A stretch of DNA of 10,307 nt, from contig CAZDBS010000022.1 of NCBI GenBank assembly GCA_964503775.1, forward strand, positions 1 to 10,307, read 5' to 3'. Numbering within the stretch: position 1 is the first letter of the stretch; each line of letters opens with the position of its first letter. The stretch comes from CAZDBS01 sp964503775 (GTDB taxonomy: Bacteria; Patescibacteriota; Saccharimonadia; Saccharimonadales; CAZDBS01). The notes under the pieces were generated by a model. That model searched no databases. It was not told the DNA's origin and worked only from the letters and a program-made list of their open reading frames with translations. The position numbers and the translations under genes are program-made. Below are positions 7,643 to 10,307 of this stretch, in pieces.

Positions 7643-9331
7643 ATGGGTGAAGTAATGCCCAATACATATAGTCCAAAAACTATATCTAAACTCATAGCGT
7701 ATGCATCCATATGTATGGCTGCCGCTTTCTTCTCGTTGTTTTTTTCCAGCACTGCATTTGCAGCCGACGGTAGTTGGGTAAACGCCGATGAAGTCTTGTA
7801 TCAAGGCAGGAGTTTTCGCTACAACAGTTCTAAAAGCACCGACCATAACAAGCTATGGTTGGATTGTGGCGGTACGGGAGACTCTCAGTACAGAATGATG
7901 CAAATTACGAGCGCTGATAAAGCAAAAGCCACAGTCTTCATCGCTAACCCCCTTTATAACAGCAAGATTTGTGATTATCAATCAATATATACACCAGTAG
8001 ATATAACACTAGATATAACTAATCTTTCGAAAGCACCGCCCACATCGTCCAAGCCAAAGGCCTACTTCGAGAATACCTATAACCGCATCACCTACGAGGG
8101 AAGGTTCTACTGGAACCTCGCTAACGGACCTAGTAATGTGTTTTATCACGTTATCCCCTTCTCTGCGGAGTGTCCGACTAACAAGATAACTCTGACAAAT
8201 GGCAGAGCTGCACAGTACCAGAAATACAGCCCAAGCCCAGTTAAGGGTAATCAGTGTAATACTGAACAGATAGTCGAGATTGAGATGACGACTGATCGCC
8301 CGGTGAGTACCGCCTCGATCGGTCAAGCTTATTATCAGGACTCGCGGAGATACCTCAACTACCGAGGCGATATCTACGAAGACACCAAAGACGGTGAGGG
8401 TCGCGAATATACGTTCAAGCACAAAGACTCATCGGGCAACGTGATTAACGGCTGCACGTCCAAGATCGTGCCAGATAAACCCAAGGATATTAATGACGCT
8501 ACTTTTAGACCATGCGTCCATACCGAAAATGGCTTCACGCAGCTGGGTCAGATCGACATCAACCTAGTCGATACAAGCAATGCTGCCAGTACGTACTATG
8601 AATGGTCTGGTGATGCTATCGTCGAGTCGGGCAACAAGTCGGTGGTGTTCACCAAACAGGACACCGATTTGTATGTGAAAAACGAAGATGGTGACTGCAA
8701 AGACTTCTTTGATACGTTCAACAGTGATAGGACTCAGGCCAAGCTGCATGTCATGAAGAAAGAATCAGGTAAGTGCGTTGAGGACAAAGTTAGTACTCAG
8801 AAAATTGCGGGTAATCAAAATGCCATAATCTGTTCCGACAAGCAGCACCCGCCGAATGGTGACCCCAATCCCGCTCTTTGGTGTCAGAACAACTCCTTAG
8901 CTTGTGATAACGGTACCACTATAGATCTTCCGGGCATAAAGAGCCGGACGTTAACTGAGAAACAAGAATGGTGCAAGCAGCATGGTTCTAGCTACTCGGG
9001 CATCATCGGAACCGATGTCTCGGTGGTTCCCGAGGGTAAGTCGCCTTGCGTCATTTTTTCTGGTAGTTGCGAGACAGAATGCAAAGACGACGGGACGGGG
9101 AGCTGCATCTACAAGTACGTCAACCTTTTCTTGAACTTCCTGTCAACAGGCGTAGGGGTTGTCATACTGATCATGATGATCGTAGGTGGTATTCAATATG
9201 CGACATCCAGTGGTGATCCGAATGCCATTGGCGCAGCCAAGGGGCGTATCATGAACGCTCTCATAGCCCTCATTGCTTTCATCCTGATGTATTCTGTATT
9301 GCAGTGGCTTGTTCCAGGAGGAATATTCTGA
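7643..9331 (+). CDS. Large exported surface protein: four cysteine-paired repeats on a VirB2-like membrane module
   Basis: The protein has 562 residues. A signal peptide covers 1-40 (Lys at 12 and 16, hydrophobic core, cut after AFA). Four weakly similar units of about 75-80 residues follow. They are headed by YQG (53-55), YEG (151-153), YRG (240-242) and WSG (321-323), and each has two cysteines: 75/110, 177/205, 271/291 and 352/378. Residues 397-488 hold eight further cysteines, giving 16 in the mature protein, an even number that suits disulfides. Residues 493-560 form two membrane helices around a short loop, TSSGDPNAIGAAKGRI (521-536), as in VirB2/TrbC pilins. Expected topology is head outside, basic loop inside. 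It heads the pilin operon, and its TGA overlaps the next ATG by one base. A pilus-tip or surface adhesin is my inference; no family was recognised for the head. Confidence 0.85.
   Translation: MGEVMPNTYSPKTISKLIAYASICMAAAFFSLFFSSTAFAADGSWVNADEVLYQGRSFRYNSSKSTDHNKLWLDCGGTGDSQYRMMQITSADKAKATVFIANPLYNSKICDYQSIYTPVDITLDITNLSKAPPTSSKPKAYFENTYNRITYEGRFYWNLANGPSNVFYHVIPFSAECPTNKITLTNGRAAQYQKYSPSPVKGNQCNTEQIVEIEMTTDRPVSTASIGQAYYQDSRRYLNYRGDIYEDTKDGEGREYTFKHKDSSGNVINGCTSKIVPDKPKDINDATFRPCVHTENGFTQLGQIDINLVDTSNAASTYYEWSGDAIVESGNKSVVFTKQDTDLYVKNEDGDCKDFFDTFNSDRTQAKLHVMKKESGKCVEDKVSTQKIAGNQNAIICSDKQHPPNGDPNPALWCQNNSLACDNGTTIDLPGIKSRTLTEKQEWCKQHGSSYSGIIGTDVSVVPEGKSPCVIFSGSCETECKDDGTGSCIYKYVNLFLNFLSTGVGVVILIMMIVGGIQYATSSGDPNAIGAAKGRIMNALIALIAFILMYSVLQWLVPGGIF
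9316..9322 (+). promoter_or_regulatory. Ribosome binding site fixing the start at 9331
   Basis: AGGAGGA lies eight bases before the ATG at 9331, inside the end of the preceding gene. It decides against an in-frame TTG at 9304, which would place extra residues before a well-formed signal peptide. Confidence 0.85.
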
Positions 9332-9825
9332 TGGTCAATCTCAAAAAATTGTTAATGTTGTGCTTGCTGACACTTGTCGTGGTAATAGGTATAGGTGCCG
9401 CATCAACCAAGACAGCTTATGCGGTGGATGGCATTTGTTCAAATGACGAGTTCCTGAACAAAAATCTACTGGGCTTACCGGTTTGGTACAAATATTTGAC
9501 ACCCGATCCTCTGAACGAGTGTCGTCCCTCAATCAATTTCGACGAGAGCCCTGAAGACATCTGGAAAATCGGAGCTGCTATGATCGAGATTCTCTTGCGA
9601 ATTGGGGGCTTTATCGTGGTGGTCTGGATCATCTTGACCGGTTTTATGTTCATGACGTCGAACGGTAATCCTGATGCTGTGAAGCAAGTCCGGAATCGAC
9701 TTATCTATGCGGGTGTCGGGTTGGCCATCATCATCCTGTCGGCCTCAGCTGTGTCCTTCATCGGGCGAAGACTAACCCGCTCCAGTGCGCCGACGAGCAT
9801 ATATGAATCGAGGCTGCTGACATGA
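9331..9825 (+). CDS. Exported VirB2/TrbC-like pilin-module protein with two-cysteine head
   Basis: The protein has 164 residues. A signal peptide covers 1-31 (MVNLKKLL, hydrophobic core, cut after AYA). The mature head of about 45 residues has Cys36 and Cys64 around the aromatic stretch LLGLPVWYKYL (46-56), so a disulfide loop is likely. The VirB2-like module follows: helix about 80-108, loop TSNGNPDAVKQVRNRL (109-124), helix about 125-145, then a short Ser/Arg-rich tail. The module matches those in both flanking genes at the TSxGxP...R positions. The start overlaps the TGA of the upstream gene (TGATG), and the end overlaps the next ATG by four bases (ATGA), so the three genes are probably translated together. 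It is likely a pilin or a pilin-like membrane subunit; which one cannot be decided from sequence. Confidence 0.85.
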   Translation: MVNLKKLLMLCLLTLVVVIGIGAASTKTAYAVDGICSNDEFLNKNLLGLPVWYKYLTPDPLNECRPSINFDESPEDIWKIGAAMIEILLRIGGFIVVVWIILTGFMFMTSNGNPDAVKQVRNRLIYAGVGLAIIILSASAVSFIGRRLTRSSAPTSIYESRLLT

Positions 9826-10121
9826 TCTCGAGACTGATGTATCTAGCCGAGACTCAGAAGATTGACGGCACCCAGGCCAGTGTCAACATACCGAAAGTCG
9901 AAGCATCCGAAGTGGTCGCTAACCTTCTCAGCTTTTTCTTCGCCATATCCGGCTCAGTGGCTGTTCTGATGGTAGTCATCGGCGCCATCAAGATGGTCTA
10001 TTCTCAGGGTGACCCCCAGAATATAGCCAAAGCCCGCAATACCATCATCTATGCTGTGTTCGGGTTGGTCATCAGCATGGCGGCTTTCGGACTAGTTCAA
10101 TTTATCAGCGGGAAAATATAA
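9822..10121 (+). CDS. Small VirB2/TrbC-like pilin
   Basis: The protein has 99 residues with almost no head: 31 hydrophilic residues, helix about 32-59, loop YSQGDPQNIAKARNTI (60-75) and helix about 76-96. It is the shortest and cleanest copy of the two-helix module in this operon, and the best candidate for the major pilin or channel-lining subunit. Unlike its neighbours it has no N-terminal signal peptide, so insertion would depend on the first module helix. GAGG lies eight bases before the ATG, and the ATG overlaps the previous stop as ATGA. The family assignment rests on size, topology and the GDP...AR loop; VirB2-like proteins are divergent, and an independent role as a small membrane protein remains possible. 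Confidence 0.8.
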   Translation: MISRLMYLAETQKIDGTQASVNIPKVEASEVVANLLSFFFAISGSVAVLMVVIGAIKMVYSQGDPQNIAKARNTIIYAVFGLVISMAAFGLVQFISGKI

Positions 10122-10123
10122 TC

Positions 10124-10307
10124 ATGCGCCGTCTGAAACTCTTACTCGCAGTCATGTCAACTATGAGCATAGGGATGCTGTCGCTCGCCTATGCCATGCC
10201 CGTTCATGCCGAAGAATTTGATCCGGTACAGGGCGTCTGCGACAAAATCAACGGTCAGGGTGAGTTTTGTTCGTCAGCCGGAAAAGCCGATCCGCTGACT
10301 GGTACTG
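10124..10307 (+). CDS. Exported protein, 5' part only (probable further pilin-module protein)
   Basis: Sixty-one codons are visible before the window ends. A signal peptide covers 1-29 (MRRLKLLLAV, hydrophobic core, cut after VHA). The mature start is EEFDPVQGVCDK, with Cys39 and Cys49 and then KADPLTGT (54-61). The gene begins two bases after the previous TAA, with GGGAA nine bases upstream, so it continues the operon. The small two-cysteine head after a signal peptide resembles the 9331-9825 protein, which suggests that another VirB2-like two-helix module follows beyond the edge. That module is not visible and is inference. Confidence 0.75.
   Translation, partial: MRRLKLLLAVMSTMSIGMLSLAYAMPVHAEEFDPVQGVCDKINGQGEFCSSAGKADPLTGT

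Noticed and set aside
8009..8422. A 137-codon minus-strand reading frame opposite the large exported protein
   Set aside because: The plus-strand frame has a signal peptide, patterned cysteines and operon overlaps. The antisense frame has none of these.
9304..9330. Upstream TTG start for the 164-residue pilin-like protein
   Set aside because: It would lengthen the protein across the perfect AGGAGGA site and spoil the short basic leader of the signal peptide. The ATG at 9331 fits better.
1..10307. CRISPR array, tRNA/rRNA genes, insertion sequences
   Set aside because: No regularly spaced repeats, no cloverleaf or rRNA-like stretches, and no transposase or terminal inverted repeats were seen on either strand.

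Overview
The window carries the membrane and ATPase core of a minimal, Gram-positive-like type IV secretion / pilus apparatus. The combination is a PrgI-family protein, a stand-alone TraC-like domain protein, a VirB4 ATPase, a VirB6/TrbL-type polytopic protein and a run of VirB2/TrbC-like two-helix pilin modules. No outer-membrane channel protein and no phage or transposase gene is visible. This is most like the T4SS loci of Patescibacteria (CPR), and Saccharibacteria is my best guess; that assignment is inference from gene content and protein style. TGA acts as an ordinary stop (two genes end in TGA overlapping the next ATG), which argues against the TGA-recoding lineages Gracilibacteria and Absconditabacteria. 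Base composition looks balanced, near half G+C.

The window has four blocks in alternating orientation. (1) Minus strand, 3765 down to 18: PrgI-like protein, then TraC-like protein, then VirB4, tightly packed, with a possible further gene starting at 17 and leaving the window. (2) Plus strand, 3855-5111: an unrecognised soluble or single-span protein with DP-x-TG repeats, divergent from PrgI. (3) Minus strand, 7580-5115: VirB6/TrbL-like protein with a very long hydrophilic tail, convergent with block 2 (stops 3 bases apart). (4) Plus strand, 7643 to the end: an operon of exported proteins. At least three of them end in the same VirB2-like two-helix module with different heads: a 562-residue multi-domain protein, a 164-residue protein and a 99-residue bare pilin. 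A fourth exported protein is cut by the window edge.

Working model: VirB4, with the TraC-like and PrgI-like proteins, forms the energised inner-membrane base. VirB6 forms the membrane platform. The block 4 proteins supply pilin or pilin-anchored surface structures, of which the large repeat-bearing one looks like a surface or tip adhesin. The most interesting points are the one-anchor/several-heads pilin cassette, the fourfold cysteine-paired repeat in the large protein, the orphan DP-x-TG repeat protein, and a back-to-back promoter pair that may produce leaderless mRNAs. Nearly all of the window is coding; no intergenic stretch exceeds about 90 bases.
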